Shown here: positions 7,379 through 15,615 of the stretch, one piece after another
How the letters are laid out: each line of letters begins with the position of its first letter
How positions within the stretch are numbered: position 1 is the stretch's first letter
From: Parashewanella hymeniacidonis
GTDB taxonomy: Bacteria > Pseudomonadota > Gammaproteobacteria > Enterobacterales > Shewanellaceae
Length of the DNA stretch: 62,625 nucleotides
Direction of reading: 5' to 3'
NCBI RefSeq assembly: GCF_016900895.1
Contig: NZ_JAFEUN010000012.1
Coordinates: 1 to 62,625, forward strand
The notes under the pieces: generated by a model
Told to the model about the DNA's origin: nothing
The model's database searches: none
The model's input: the letters and a program-made list of their open reading frames with translations, nothing else
Translations under genes and position numbers: made by a program

Positions 7379-8770
7379 CTACACCAACCAGGCTCTAAAG
7401 TTTCTGCCTTTAATTTTACCGTCTTTTAACTTATTTAAGGCTCTTTTGGCGATTCGGCGATTAACTGCTACAAAAGCCCTGATGTCTGAAATCTGAATTT
7501 TACCAATTTCATCACCACTAATTTCTTTACCATTTGTTAATGCACCTAGAATATCACCAGGTCGTAACTTTTGTTTTTTCCCACCGTCAATTTGAATTGT
7601 TTTCATCTCAGGTACCGGTGGAATATCGGCAAGGATATTGTCAGAAGGCAATGCTTCACTGGTAATTTGGCGGCCAATAGACTCACCAATCAATTCCGTA
7701 ATATAACCTTTCTCAGTATAGAAAGTGTACGCACTTCCTTTACTGCCCGCACGGCCTGTACGTCCAACCCTGTGTGTATGAACTTCAAAGTCAAAAGGCA
7801 AATGGTAGTTGAATACAGCATCGAGTGCATCAATATCCAGACCACGTGCAGCAACATCTGTCGCCACTAAAACATTCAAGCTTTTATTCGCAAATTGAAG
7901 CAAAACACGGTCACGATCACGTTGTTCTAGATCACCGTGTATCGCCAAAGCACTGAACCCTAGATTAGCAAGTTCATCTGCAACCTGTTGAGTTTCACGC
8001 TTAGTATTACAAAACACAACTGCACTTTCTGGGCGTTTATCTAGCAATAACAACCGTAACGCTTGCATGCGCTGGTCATTATTTTTTAAACAATAAAAAT
8101 GCTGTTCAATGCTTGAGTTATCGTGTGTCTCTTTAACTTCAACACGCTTAGGAGCATACATAATGCTCTCAGTCATTGACTTAATTTGTTTTGGAAACGT
8201 CGCACTAAATAATAGCGTTTGACGTTGATGAGGCGTCTCACCCAAAATTTGATCTAACGCATCTTGAAAGCCCATTTCCAACATTCTATCGGCTTCATCT
8301 AGAATCAAAAGGTTCACGTTACTTAGATCTAACCGTCCACGACTTAAGTGATCCGTAAGCCTTCCAGGTGTTCCGACAATAATATGTGCACCATGCTCTA
8401 AAGAACCAATTTGTGGCCCCATTGGAACACCACCACAAAGTGTAAGCACTTTAATATTATGAATTCCACGTGCTAACGTTCGGATCTCTTTAGCAACTTG
8501 GTCGGCAAGTTCTCTGGTTGGGCAAAGTACAAGAGATTGAATTCTGAACCGTTTTACATCTAACTTATTAAGCAGCCCTAATCCAAATGCTGCTGTTTTT
8601 CCAGAGCCTGTTTTTGCTTGGCCAATAACATCCTCTCCTTTCAAGATCAAAGGTAGACTTTGCTCTTGAATTAGCGTCATCTTTTCGTACCCCATTGTCT
8701 CAAGGTTTGAAGTTAGCTCACTTTTTAACGGCAGTGACGAAAATGCCGATGATGTTTTGGATTGGCTCAA
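7379..8770 (-). CDS. dbpA: ATP-dependent DEAD-box RNA helicase DbpA
   Basis: 463 residues (E. coli DbpA has 457). It acts in 50S ribosome assembly and is stimulated by hairpin 92 of 23S rRNA. Helicase motifs appear in order: AKTGSGKT (Walker A), CPTRELADQV, TPGRL, DEADRMLEMGF, LLFSATFPK, VATDVAARGLD and HRVGRTGRAG. The C-terminal ~75 residues match the DbpA-specific RNA-binding domain (DGGKKQKLRPGDILGALT, DGKIKGRNFRAWLV), which separates it from other DEAD-box proteins. The start must lie close to the SSAFSSLPL segment, and no ATG is available there, so a TTG at 8768-8770 is proposed. The gene stands alone and is divergent from the GST gene. Confidence 0.95.
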   Translation of the reverse strand: MSQSKTSSAFSSLPLKSELTSNLETMGYEKMTLIQEQSLPLILKGEDVIGQAKTGSGKTAAFGLGLLNKLDVKRFRIQSLVLCPTRELADQVAKEIRTLARGIHNIKVLTLCGGVPMGPQIGSLEHGAHIIVGTPGRLTDHLSRGRLDLSNVNLLILDEADRMLEMGFQDALDQILGETPHQRQTLLFSATFPKQIKSMTESIMYAPKRVEVKETHDNSSIEQHFYCLKNNDQRMQALRLLLLDKRPESAVVFCNTKRETQQVADELANLGFSALAIHGDLEQRDRDRVLLQFANKSLNVLVATDVAARGLDIDALDAVFNYHLPFDFEVHTHRVGRTGRAGSKGSAYTFYTEKGYITELIGESIGRQITSEALPSDNILADIPPVPEMKTIQIDGGKKQKLRPGDILGALTNGKEISGDEIGKIQISDIRAFVAVNRRIAKRALNKLKDGKIKGRNFRAWLV

Positions 8771-8934
8771 AATAAAATCTCTATAAGAAAGGAGGACTAC
8801 TCAGTGCGGCAGTTTAACAGAAAAAGTGTTTTTAATCGCTTATAACCTATCCAACTATCAAATAAACAAACTAAACTTGAAACTAATCTATTGAGGCACA
8901 ATCTCATTATCATATTCACAAAAAGAGATTCCTA

Positions 8935-9603
8935 ATGATTGATTTATATTCTGCAGCGACACCAAATGGCTATAAAGTTTCCATTGCACTTGAAGAGATG
9001 GGCATTGAATACAAACTTCATGAACTTCATCTTTCTACTAATGAGCAAAAAAAGCCTGAGTTTCTGGTCATCAACCCAAATGGCCGTATTCCAGCAATCA
9101 TTGACAAAGATAATGATGACTTTAATGTGTTTGAATCTGGCGCAATCTTAGTTTATCTAGCCGAAAAGACAGGTAAGTTTTTACCAAAAGATGAAAAGGC
9201 TCGTTCACGCGTTATGCAGTGGCTAATGTTTCAAATGGGTGGTGTGGGCCCAATGATGGGACAAGCTAATGTGTTCAATCGCTACTTTCCAGAAAAGATC
9301 CCAACTGCCATCGAGCGCTACCAAAAAGAAGGCCGTCGTCTTTTTGAAGTAATGAACACTCAACTTGAACAAACAGAGTACCTCGCTGGAGATGAGTACA
9401 CTATCGCCGATATGGCGACTTGGCCATGGGTGAGAATTTATGATTGGAGTGGTGTTGATATTGAAGGCCTAACCCATTTGCAACGTTGGCTAGACAAAAT
9501 CGCAGAAAGACCAGCTGTTCAAAAAGGTATTATGATGCCAGAACCTTCTAATTTATCAGATGAAGAAAAAATTAAGCGCATCCAGCAAATGGTCACTAAA
9601 TAA
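8935..9603 (+). CDS. Glutathione S-transferase (YfcG/Nu-like)
   Basis: This 222-residue protein has an N-terminal thioredoxin-fold domain ([19 protein letters not shown]; the cis-Pro loop in NPNGRIPAI; and [10 protein letters not shown] for glutathione binding) and a C-terminal helical domain with the conserved [11 protein letters not shown] segment. The N-terminal motif with Asn rather than a catalytic Ser or Cys resembles E. coli YfcG, a disulfide reductase using glutathione or glutathionylspermidine. It should be cytosolic. A stem-loop follows at 9621-9649, and the methylase gene next door starts 89 bp later. The substrate is not predictable from sequence. Confidence 0.9.
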   Translation: MIDLYSAATPNGYKVSIALEEMGIEYKLHELHLSTNEQKKPEFLVINPNGRIPAIIDKDNDDFNVFESGAILVYLAEKTGKFLPKDEKARSRVMQWLMFQMGGVGPMMGQANVFNRYFPEKIPTAIERYQKEGRRLFEVMNTQLEQTEYLAGDEYTIADMATWPWVRIYDWSGVDIEGLTHLQRWLDKIAERPAVQKGIMMPEPSNLSDEEKIKRIQQMVTK

Positions 9604-9620
9604 ATCAGACCGTAATTATT

Positions 9621-9649
9621 TAGCGCATACCTAATTAATGTATGTGCTA
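9621..9649 (+). terminator. Stem-loop after the GST gene
   Basis: Ten-base-pair stem TAGCGCATAC / GTATGTGCTA (one G-T pair) with a 9-base loop, 18 bp after the GST stop. No T-run follows, so termination would be weak; it may be an RNA-stabilising structure. Confidence 0.35.
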
Positions 9650-9692
9650 AAATCCCCGCCTTTATGATTAGATACACTATCTTGGTGGCGGT

Positions 9693-11030
9693 ATGACCCA
9701 TTCAAATTCAGAACTTATTGCTTCGACTCCAACTCAAAAACGTGCGTTGAGTTATGCAAATACTATCTTAAATTTATTTTCTGAGGTGATGTCGACCCAA
9801 AAACCTGCAGATAGGATTCTGGCTAATTACTTTCGTGAACATAAAAAACATGGTTCTAAAGATCGCCGTATTATCCGTGAAACTCTGTTTGGGCTTTTTC
9901 GTTGGTGGGGTTGGCTTAAACAAAACCTTTCGAGTTCTCATAATCCAGCTACTGTTGATGCTGAAACCATAAAACTATTACTGGCAACAGCCCTATTAGA
10001 ACAACATTCATGGGAAGCTATCATTCAGGCTTGGGCCGAGCTTAGTGAAACAGATGTTGAGTTATTGACTGAAATACAAACCCAAGACTCCAAACTAGAC
10101 AGAATTGCAAAATTATACCCGCAACATAAGTTCGAGCTTACGCAATTGTTACCTGAGTCCTTTTGGTCACACATACAGTTAAGTGAAGAACAGCAAAGTA
10201 AACTCGCCGATAGCATGCTTTCTCGGCCTCCGATATGGGCACGAGCTCAATTTGAAAAAACTGAAACTGTGATTAGTTCACTAGAATCTGATGATATTAA
10301 CATTTCTCGTAGTGAGTTTTTCAACGATGCTTTACACCTTGGAACTAAAAGCATTAATTTGCCTCAAGTAAAAGCTTATCAACAAGGTAAACTTGAAATT
10401 CAGGATCTTGCTTCTCAAGTGATCGGCAATGTCTGCTCTCCAAAGCCGGATGAACAGTGGTGGGATGCTTGTGCAGGTGCTGGCGGTAAAAGCTTACAAT
10501 TGGCATCATTAATGAGCCGTGAAGCGACGTCAAAACCGGCAGGCAAGATTATCTCTTCTGATATTCGTAGTTCGGCGTTAGAAGAATTATCAAAGAGAGC
10601 CAAACGTGCAAATACAAAGCTGATAAAAACTCAGTATTGGAAAGCTGAATCGTTACCTGTAAAAGAAAACTATTTCGATGGTGTACTGGTTGATGCACCG
10701 TGTACTTGTACTGGAACATGGCGCCGTAATCCAGATATGCGTTGGACAGACACGTTAGAAAATGTGGGAGATACAGCAAACCTACAATTGCACATTTTGA
10801 CTCAAAGCGCCCAAGCAGTTAAATCAGCTGGAACATTAGTTTACGCCACTTGCTCACTGTTAGATAAAGAAAACCGACACGTTGTTGAGAGCTTTCTTGC
10901 AGATAACCCAGAGTTTGAACTGGTTAAGCTTATTCATCCTTTTACAGGAGAAGCAAAGTCGTATTTAACCATTTGGCCTTACGAAGCAAATAGCGACGGA
11001 ATGTTTGTCGCGAAAATGATCAAAAAATAA
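9693..11030 (+). CDS. RsmB/NOP-family RNA m5C methyltransferase
   Basis: 445 residues. The C-terminal half is a SAM-dependent m5C methylase of the NOL1/NOP2/Sun group: DACAGAGGKSLQLA is the SAM-binding loop, VDAPCTCTGTWRRNPDMRW holds the motif IV cysteine, and YATCSLL holds the motif VI cysteine. Both catalytic cysteines are therefore present. The N-terminal ~130 residues are helical (DRILANYFREHKKHGSKDRR), as in RsmB-like proteins that bind rRNA. It probably methylates 16S rRNA, but the target base cannot be assigned from the sequence. It sits between stress-related GST and glutathione peroxidase genes with separate spacing, so an operon is not obvious. Confidence 0.9.
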   Translation: MTHSNSELIASTPTQKRALSYANTILNLFSEVMSTQKPADRILANYFREHKKHGSKDRRIIRETLFGLFRWWGWLKQNLSSSHNPATVDAETIKLLLATALLEQHSWEAIIQAWAELSETDVELLTEIQTQDSKLDRIAKLYPQHKFELTQLLPESFWSHIQLSEEQQSKLADSMLSRPPIWARAQFEKTETVISSLESDDINISRSEFFNDALHLGTKSINLPQVKAYQQGKLEIQDLASQVIGNVCSPKPDEQWWDACAGAGGKSLQLASLMSREATSKPAGKIISSDIRSSALEELSKRAKRANTKLIKTQYWKAESLPVKENYFDGVLVDAPCTCTGTWRRNPDMRWTDTLENVGDTANLQLHILTQSAQAVKSAGTLVYATCSLLDKENRHVVESFLADNPEFELVKLIHPFTGEAKSYLTIWPYEANSDGMFVAKMIKK

Positions 11031-11089
11031 AACAACTGTCATTAATACTCGATATACTGAAAACAATTTATTAAGGATGAGCATAACTT

Positions 11090-11575
11090 ATGTCTTCAGT
11101 TCACGAATTCACAGCTAAGTCTATTACGGGCGATGATGTTGCCCTAAGCCAATATCAAGAGGATGTATTATTAATTGTGAATACTGCGAGTAAATGCGGG
11201 TTTACACCACAATACAAAGGCCTTGAATCACTGTATCAATCATTAAAAGGTTCAGGGTTTAGTGTTTTGGGCTTCCCGTGCAATCAATTTGCGAGTCAAG
11301 AGTCTGGTTCGGAAAGTGAAATTTCACAATTCTGTGAAGTAAATTTCGGCGTCTCCTTCCCTCTTTTTGCCAAAGTAGATGTTAATGGTGATAACGCTCA
11401 CCCTCTGTATAACTACCTTAAATCATCGGCTAAAGGACTACTGGGTTCAGAGTCTGTTAAATGGAATTTCACTAAGTTTCTAGTAAATAAGCAAGGTCAA
11501 GTGATCAAACGCTATGCACCAACGACCAAGCCAGAAGACATAAAATCGGATATTGAAAAGTTATTGGCTGAGTAA
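11090..11575 (+). CDS. Glutathione peroxidase (BtuE/BsaA type)
   Basis: This 161-residue protein reduces peroxides using glutathione or thioredoxin. Conserved blocks are NTASKCGFTPQYKGLE with the peroxidatic cysteine, GFPCNQFASQESG with the catalytic glutamine and a second cysteine that may be the resolving one, and KWNFTKFLV with the catalytic tryptophan and asparagine. Cys rather than selenocysteine is encoded. There is no signal peptide, so it is cytosolic. It starts 59 bp after the methylase gene, behind a weak AAGGAT ribosome-binding site. Confidence 0.95.
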   Translation: MSSVHEFTAKSITGDDVALSQYQEDVLLIVNTASKCGFTPQYKGLESLYQSLKGSGFSVLGFPCNQFASQESGSESEISQFCEVNFGVSFPLFAKVDVNGDNAHPLYNYLKSSAKGLLGSESVKWNFTKFLVNKQGQVIKRYAPTTKPEDIKSDIEKLLAE

Positions 11576-11654
11576 ATTAGAATAATAATTGTCCATGAGA
11601 GATTCGAATGATAGATTGTATACAATTTATCAAATAAACCTCATGGACGATAAA

Positions 11655-12518
11655 ATGAATAACAAAATCCCCTTTTTATTACTTACTCTAACTTCTAGTT
11701 CAGCCGTTGCGTATCAACCTTCAATTTCTTCAATATTAAAGCAAGAACATAAATGCAGCTCAACAATTCAAATTCGTTCTGAAAAGTTGTCTCAAACTCA
11801 AATAACACAAGCTTGTGCACTACTGTCGAAACAAGAAGCTAAATTTCACGAGCTATTTGGTACGATTTCATCTCCAGTTAAAGATGATAACAATGCCAGT
11901 ATGCGAGCCAATATTTATGCTGATCGAGGTTCCTATGTGAAATACGTAACTGATCATTTTGATGTTCCAAGTGACAACGGTGGTATGTATTTAGAGGGGT
12001 ATCCAAATAAAAAAGGCAATCAAGCAGAATTCGTTGCCTACGAAAAAAATGGTCAAATTTGGAATTTAGCTCATGAATACATCCATTATTTAGATGGTCG
12101 CTTTAATCTTCATGGTGATTTTTGCTCTTGGCCACACGATTCTCATGGTGCACCTGAATACTGCCCAAAGCCCGCCCCTGTGAAACCACATTTAGTTTGG
12201 TGGGCCGAAGGTTTAGCCGAATACATTAGTAAAGGTGACAACAACCCCAAAGCGTTTGAAACAGCAAAGTCAGGGGAATACAAACTGAGTGACTTATTCA
12301 ATACCAGTTATGAGAATGATGGTGGAAGTGTGCGCATTTACCGTTGGGGATATCTTGCAACACGATTTATGTTAGAAAATCATCGCGCTCAAGTTGATGA
12401 AATGCTTAAGTTCACAAGAAAAGGAGAATACGATAAATATCAAAAGCTTGTAACGCTATGGGGAACAAGGTATGACGCAGAGTTTTCGACTTGGCTAAAA
12501 AAAATTGAAAAAAAATAA
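11655..12518 (+). CDS. Short collagenase-like M9 peptidase, secreted
   Basis: About 287 residues. I chose the ATG at 11655 because it directly precedes a signal peptide (NNKIPFLLLTLTSSSAVA); in-frame ATGs at 11643 and 11589 are alternatives. The catalytic part matches Vibrio-type M9A collagenases: HEYIHYLDGRFNLHGDF gives the HExxH zinc site, and WWAEGLAEYIS supplies the third zinc ligand glutamate. Full collagenases are about 700-900 residues with an activator domain and PKD/PPC domains; all of that is absent. This is a minimal catalytic-domain peptidase, probably secreted or periplasmic. The substrate is unknown. Confidence 0.85.
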   Translation: MNNKIPFLLLTLTSSSAVAYQPSISSILKQEHKCSSTIQIRSEKLSQTQITQACALLSKQEAKFHELFGTISSPVKDDNNASMRANIYADRGSYVKYVTDHFDVPSDNGGMYLEGYPNKKGNQAEFVAYEKNGQIWNLAHEYIHYLDGRFNLHGDFCSWPHDSHGAPEYCPKPAPVKPHLVWWAEGLAEYISKGDNNPKAFETAKSGEYKLSDLFNTSYENDGGSVRIYRWGYLATRFMLENHRAQVDEMLKFTRKGEYDKYQKLVTLWGTRYDAEFSTWLKKIEKK

Positions 12519-12570
12519 ACTTTTTTTATTTTTTATTGAACTATCTTAAAACTCCAGAGTCTGACTTTAT

Positions 12571-12698
12571 GAACAGATTATTTTAACTTAGTTAAAGGCA
12601 TTGTTTGTTCATCATCATTCTCCCTTTATTGATATTTTTGTATCATAGATATTCCAAATTGGAAGTGAGCGATCTAAAGAATAGGTCGCTTTTTTTTG
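12571..12698 (+). ncRNA. Putative small RNA, unit 1 of a tandem pair
   Basis: No ORF is present here. The unit shares with unit 2 (12826-12918), in the same order: GAACAGATTA; the 17-mer ATTGTTTGTTCATCATC (12600-12616); a TCTCCCT stretch (split by ATT here); TTCC(A/G)AATTGGAA (12652-12664); and a terminator stem. The terminator is GCGATCT / AGGTCGC (12669-12689) followed by nine Ts. The spacing between blocks differs, so the conserved words stand out against diverged filler, as expected for an sRNA with a base-pairing region. The 5' end is a guess from the conserved block; I see no clear promoter. Confidence 0.6.
12669..12698 (+). terminator. Terminator of sRNA unit 1
   Basis: Seven-base-pair stem with a 7-base loop followed by nine Ts. 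No protein gene ends nearby (the M9 peptidase stop is 151 bp upstream). Confidence 0.75.
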
Positions 12699-12825
12699 TC
12701 TTTTTTTCAGTGCTTATCTATTCAAAAGTATATTATCTAGGTTAAAAATTCTTTCATAACTTTTAGCAATATCATCTGTTCTTTTTTTATGTAATCAATT
12801 TATTTATTCGTGGGTCTATTTAGAC

Positions 12826-12918
12826 GAACAGATTAATTAAGTATTGTTTGTTCATCATCTCCCTATGTTATTTCCGAATTGGAATTATACGGCTTATCAA
12901 TTGATAAGCCGCTTTTTT
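12826..12918 (+). ncRNA. Putative small RNA, unit 2 of a tandem pair
   Basis: Shorter paralogue of unit 1. It has GAACAGATTA at 12826, the identical 17-mer at 12843-12859 running into ATCTCCCTATG, TTCCGAATTGGAA at 12872-12884, and a perfect 11-bp terminator stem CGGCTTATCAA / TTGATAAGCCG (12890-12911) followed by CTTTTTT. The terminator sequence is unrelated to that of unit 1 although its position is conserved. That argues for two independently maintained transcripts rather than recent duplication. Confidence 0.6.
12890..12918 (+). terminator. Terminator of sRNA unit 2
   Basis: Perfect 11-bp inverted repeat (a loop would open within AATT) followed by six Ts. It is oriented for plus-strand transcription. 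Confidence 0.75.
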
Positions 12919-13034
12919 ATTTGCTCTTCTTACGCATCAATGGTTAGGACACTTTTTATAACTGATTGAATTTACTGAGCTTAAAAATTTGAATCTAAAA
13001 ACATGGATTCCTTAAAATTCAATGAGTTATTTTA

Positions 13035-13650
13035 TTATAAACGGCGAAAGTTTAAAAACTGTCCGAAGTGTTGACGCATCAACAGATAATAAAACACTGG
13101 AGTTAGAATCAAGCCAAAGGAGGTTACTCCTAGCATGCAAGAAAATACAGCAACACCCATCTCTTTTCGCATTTCAGAGCCTGCTCCAATAGAAAACACA
13201 AGCGGTAAAACACCCATAATAAATGCGAATGAAGTCATTAAAATAGGGCGCAAGCACAATTTACAAGCCGTAATTATAGCCTCTTTAATTTCTTTGCCTT
13301 CGGCTTGTAATTCTTTAGCGAATTCGACAATTAATATGGCATTTTTCGTTGCTAAAGCCACCAGCACAATTAAGCCTATCTGAGTAAAGATATTATTGTT
13401 GCCGCCATAAATCCAAACGCCAGTTAATGCCGATAGCATTGTCATAGGAATGATAAGAATAATTGCTATTGAAGATTTCAAACTTTCATGCTGTGCTGCT
13501 AACACCATAAACACTAAACAAATCACCAGTAAGAATATGAGGCCACCAGTGTTTCCTGCCAAAATCTACTGATATGTAATGTCTGTCCATTCATAATTCA
13601 TTCCATCTGGTACCATTGTGGTCGCAATAATCGGATTCGTCACCTCTGAT
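13035..13650 (-). pseudogene. C-terminal fragment of an RND efflux pump
   Basis: The last ~175 residues match the C-terminal membrane part of AcrB/HAE1-type pumps: LAAQHESLKSSIAIILIIPM, then ALATKNAILIVEFAKEL, then LRPILMTSFAFIMGVLPLV. Upstream, the same frame reads VPDGMNYEWTDITYQ and then an amber TAG (13566-13568) exactly where relatives continue as YQQILAGNT. The frame is stopped again by TGA about 90 bp further up. The ~850 N-terminal residues expected for a pump are missing. This is a decayed gene remnant next to pfaE. Confidence 0.88.
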
Positions 13651-13682
13651 GCTCGATGTCAGGTTTTGCCCGAATAACTTGT

Positions 13683-13857
13683 ATCACGGAGTTTTGTAAC
13701 TGCAGTTTGAAGCTTGGTTAAAAAGTCTTTTGATAAGTGTATGGAAGAAGAGGCGTACGTGTATTCTGTAATTTGACTATCTAAAACATCATTCGTTTTT
13801 CCAGAATATTGAAACTTCTGAAACTCAAGGCAGAAAGTAGTTTATCAATTTACATAG
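13683..13857 (-). other. Gene debris between RND remnant and pfaE
   Basis: One minus-strand frame encodes about 45 residues containing YTYASSSIHLSKDFLTKLQ and then TAVTKLRDTSYSGKT before a stop. This faintly resembles the end of a periplasmic amino-acid-binding protein (SBP_bac_3), but the match is too short to claim. It has no start and is probably decayed sequence. Confidence 0.25.
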
Positions 13858-14613
13858 TTAGAAATTAATCACTAATGCGAGTTTATCTTTTGTTGCAACA
13901 GAAACACTTAATCGATAACCACCAGCACTCTGTTTTATGAATGACTGCCAATGAAGATTCTTATGTTCATTCTCGGCAATCAATTCTATCGAGCCATTCG
14001 TATCATCGAAAGTAAAAGAAAAGGAATCTAGCCTTGTTGCTAAGCCTTTACCTGTTGCCTTAATGTAAGATTCTTTTAGCGCCCATAAATCAAAAAACCG
14101 CTTACGCTGCTTATCTTTAGGTAACGCTAATAAACTTGAAACTTCAATCTCTGAGAAATAACGATGTAAAATCGCATCTAAGTCTGTATTTTGCCTTTCT
14201 CTTTCAATATCCACACCAAACAAAATATCACGATAAGGTAGCTTCGAATGAAAGACACCAATCAATAAGTAATCACCACTGTGACTAATATTAAATTGAA
14301 TCCCAGTTGCATCAAATTGAGACTGAATTAAGCGAGGTTTTCCGTGTCTTTCAATTTCAAACTGCCACTGGTTAGATTGAATAGGTTCTAATTCGTTATC
14401 ATCGCAATAACGAGACAAGGTTTCTCGGAGTGTTGTTCGAAAAAATAAAGCCTGATTTTTCATTCTCTCAGACTTGTAACGCTTAACTCTTTGCTGCTCT
14501 GATTCAGACAATAACTTAAATGCAGTCTCTTTATCATTAATCGACTGAATTTCATAAAGATAAGTCGTAACTTCAATAAGTGGTTGTTGTGACGAATACA
14601 AATAAAAAGCCAA
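13858..14613 (-). CDS. pfaE: Phosphopantetheinyl transferase PfaE
   Basis: This 251-residue Sfp-type phosphopantetheinyl transferase attaches the 4'-phosphopantetheine arm from CoA to the ACP serines of PfaA; PUFA synthesis fails without such an enzyme. Signature blocks are FNISHSGDYLLIGV, FGVDIERER (Mg-binding Asp-x-Glu) and FFDLWALKESYIKATGKGL (catalytic WxxKEA/S-like block with Lys and Glu). Its position, divergent from pfaR and pfaABCD, is the arrangement seen in Shewanella EPA clusters. A TATAAT box lies 19 bp upstream of the start. Downstream is pump debris, so this gene marks the edge of the locus. Confidence 0.95.
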   Translation of the reverse strand: MAFYLYSSQQPLIEVTTYLYEIQSINDKETAFKLLSESEQQRVKRYKSERMKNQALFFRTTLRETLSRYCDDNELEPIQSNQWQFEIERHGKPRLIQSQFDATGIQFNISHSGDYLLIGVFHSKLPYRDILFGVDIERERQNTDLDAILHRYFSEIEVSSLLALPKDKQRKRFFDLWALKESYIKATGKGLATRLDSFSFTFDDTNGSIELIAENEHKNLHWQSFIKQSAGGYRLSVSVATKDKLALVINF

Positions 14614-14631
14614 GTTAATCCGTAAAGTTGC

Positions 14632-14662
14632 ATTATAACCTTATGCTGAAATGTTTTGTAAA
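14632..14662 (-). promoter_or_regulatory. Candidate pfaE promoter
   Basis: On the minus strand: TTTACA (14657-14662), a 19-bp spacer, and a consensus TATAAT (14632-14637). The spacer is slightly long. The -10 element is perfect and is placed for a short leader. Confidence 0.5.
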
Positions 14663-14682
14663 ATCTATTTTGTCCCACCTGA

Positions 14683-14711
14683 TTGTAACCCGAGTGAGAC
14701 TGAGGTAATCT
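14683..14711 (+). promoter_or_regulatory. Candidate pfaR-pfaABCD promoter
   Basis: TTGTAA (14683-14688), a 17-bp spacer and TAATCT (14706-14711) give a reasonable sigma70 promoter with a leader of about 50 nt before pfaR. No other strong candidate is visible ahead of pfaR. It sits back to back with the pfaE promoter. Confidence 0.45.
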
Positions 14712-14769
14712 TACTGTTCATTTTGCAAAATTAAACGAATAAACTGGCAACGGATGCCTATAAAACATT

Positions 14770-15615
14770 ATGACAACACGTCAAAGACATGGGAATGCGA
14801 CTACCACACCTGAAATGCGGCGCTTTATTCAAACGTCGGATATGAGCGTGGCTGAACTTTCTAAAATCTTGAACATCAGCCCCGCTACGGTTCGTAAGTG
14901 GCGTAACCGTAAAGATATTTCCGATGGTGACCACACACCTAGACACTTAAATACGACGCTCACACCAACTGAAGAATATGTGGTTGTAGGGCTTCGTTCT
15001 CAACTTGAGCTGTCGTTAGATAAACTCTTAAAAGTCACCCAAGAATTCATTAACCCTAATGTGTCCCGCTCAGGTCTTGCTCGTTGTTTAAAGCGGTATG
15101 GCGTGTCTAAACTTGATGATGAGACACCAACTAAAGTCCCAGGTGATTATTTTAATCAGCTACCCGTTGTACAAGGCTCTGAGGTCAGTGCGTATGCATT
15201 AAACACTGAAACCTTAGCTAAAGCTCTTGAATTACCTAAAGATGACCCTGGTTCTGTCGTACAAGTAGTTTCTCTCGCCATCCCTGACGAGATCCCGCAA
15301 AAAAAACCCAGTTCAGTCTTTATTGGTATCGACCCAAACTCTGATTGGGTCTATGTTGATATTTATCAAGACAATGATACTCAAGCGGCCAATCGTTATA
15401 TCGGTTATGTATTGCAGCAAGGGCCATTTCATCTACGTCGTTTATTAGTGCGAAATTACCACACATTTTTAGCTCGTTTCCCGGGAGTCCAAACTAATAT
15501 CCCCTCCAATCCAACGGAAAATAAAAACGAGCCACAAGCGAAACCGCAACAGTTAAAACAATCAAAAAATCTGAGCGTTCGCCAAACCAAGCTTTTCTCC
15601 GGAGAATCTGTATGA
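14770..15615 (+). CDS. pfaR: PfaR, regulator with IS481-transposase architecture
   Basis: 281 residues. By position and sequence this is PfaR, the transcriptional activator encoded upstream of pfaA. Residues ~20-50 form a helix-turn-helix (SVAELSKILNISPATVRKWR). A second HTH-like part (TPTEEYVVVGLRSQLELSLD and VSRSGLARCLKRYGVSKL) follows the layout of IS481-type transposases. Residues ~180-240 resemble the start of their RNase-H-fold catalytic domain (VFIGIDPNSDWVYVDIYQD ... FHLRRLLVRNYHTFLARF). Where active relatives have a DNG-x-EF catalytic block, this protein has RNYHTF, so the second acidic residue is lost. It probably binds DNA without transposing. The stop overlaps the pfaA start (ATGA), indicating translational coupling. 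Confidence 0.88.
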   Translation: MTTRQRHGNATTTPEMRRFIQTSDMSVAELSKILNISPATVRKWRNRKDISDGDHTPRHLNTTLTPTEEYVVVGLRSQLELSLDKLLKVTQEFINPNVSRSGLARCLKRYGVSKLDDETPTKVPGDYFNQLPVVQGSEVSAYALNTETLAKALELPKDDPGSVVQVVSLAIPDEIPQKKPSSVFIGIDPNSDWVYVDIYQDNDTQAANRYIGYVLQQGPFHLRRLLVRNYHTFLARFPGVQTNIPSNPTENKNEPQAKPQQLKQSKNLSVRQTKLFSGESV

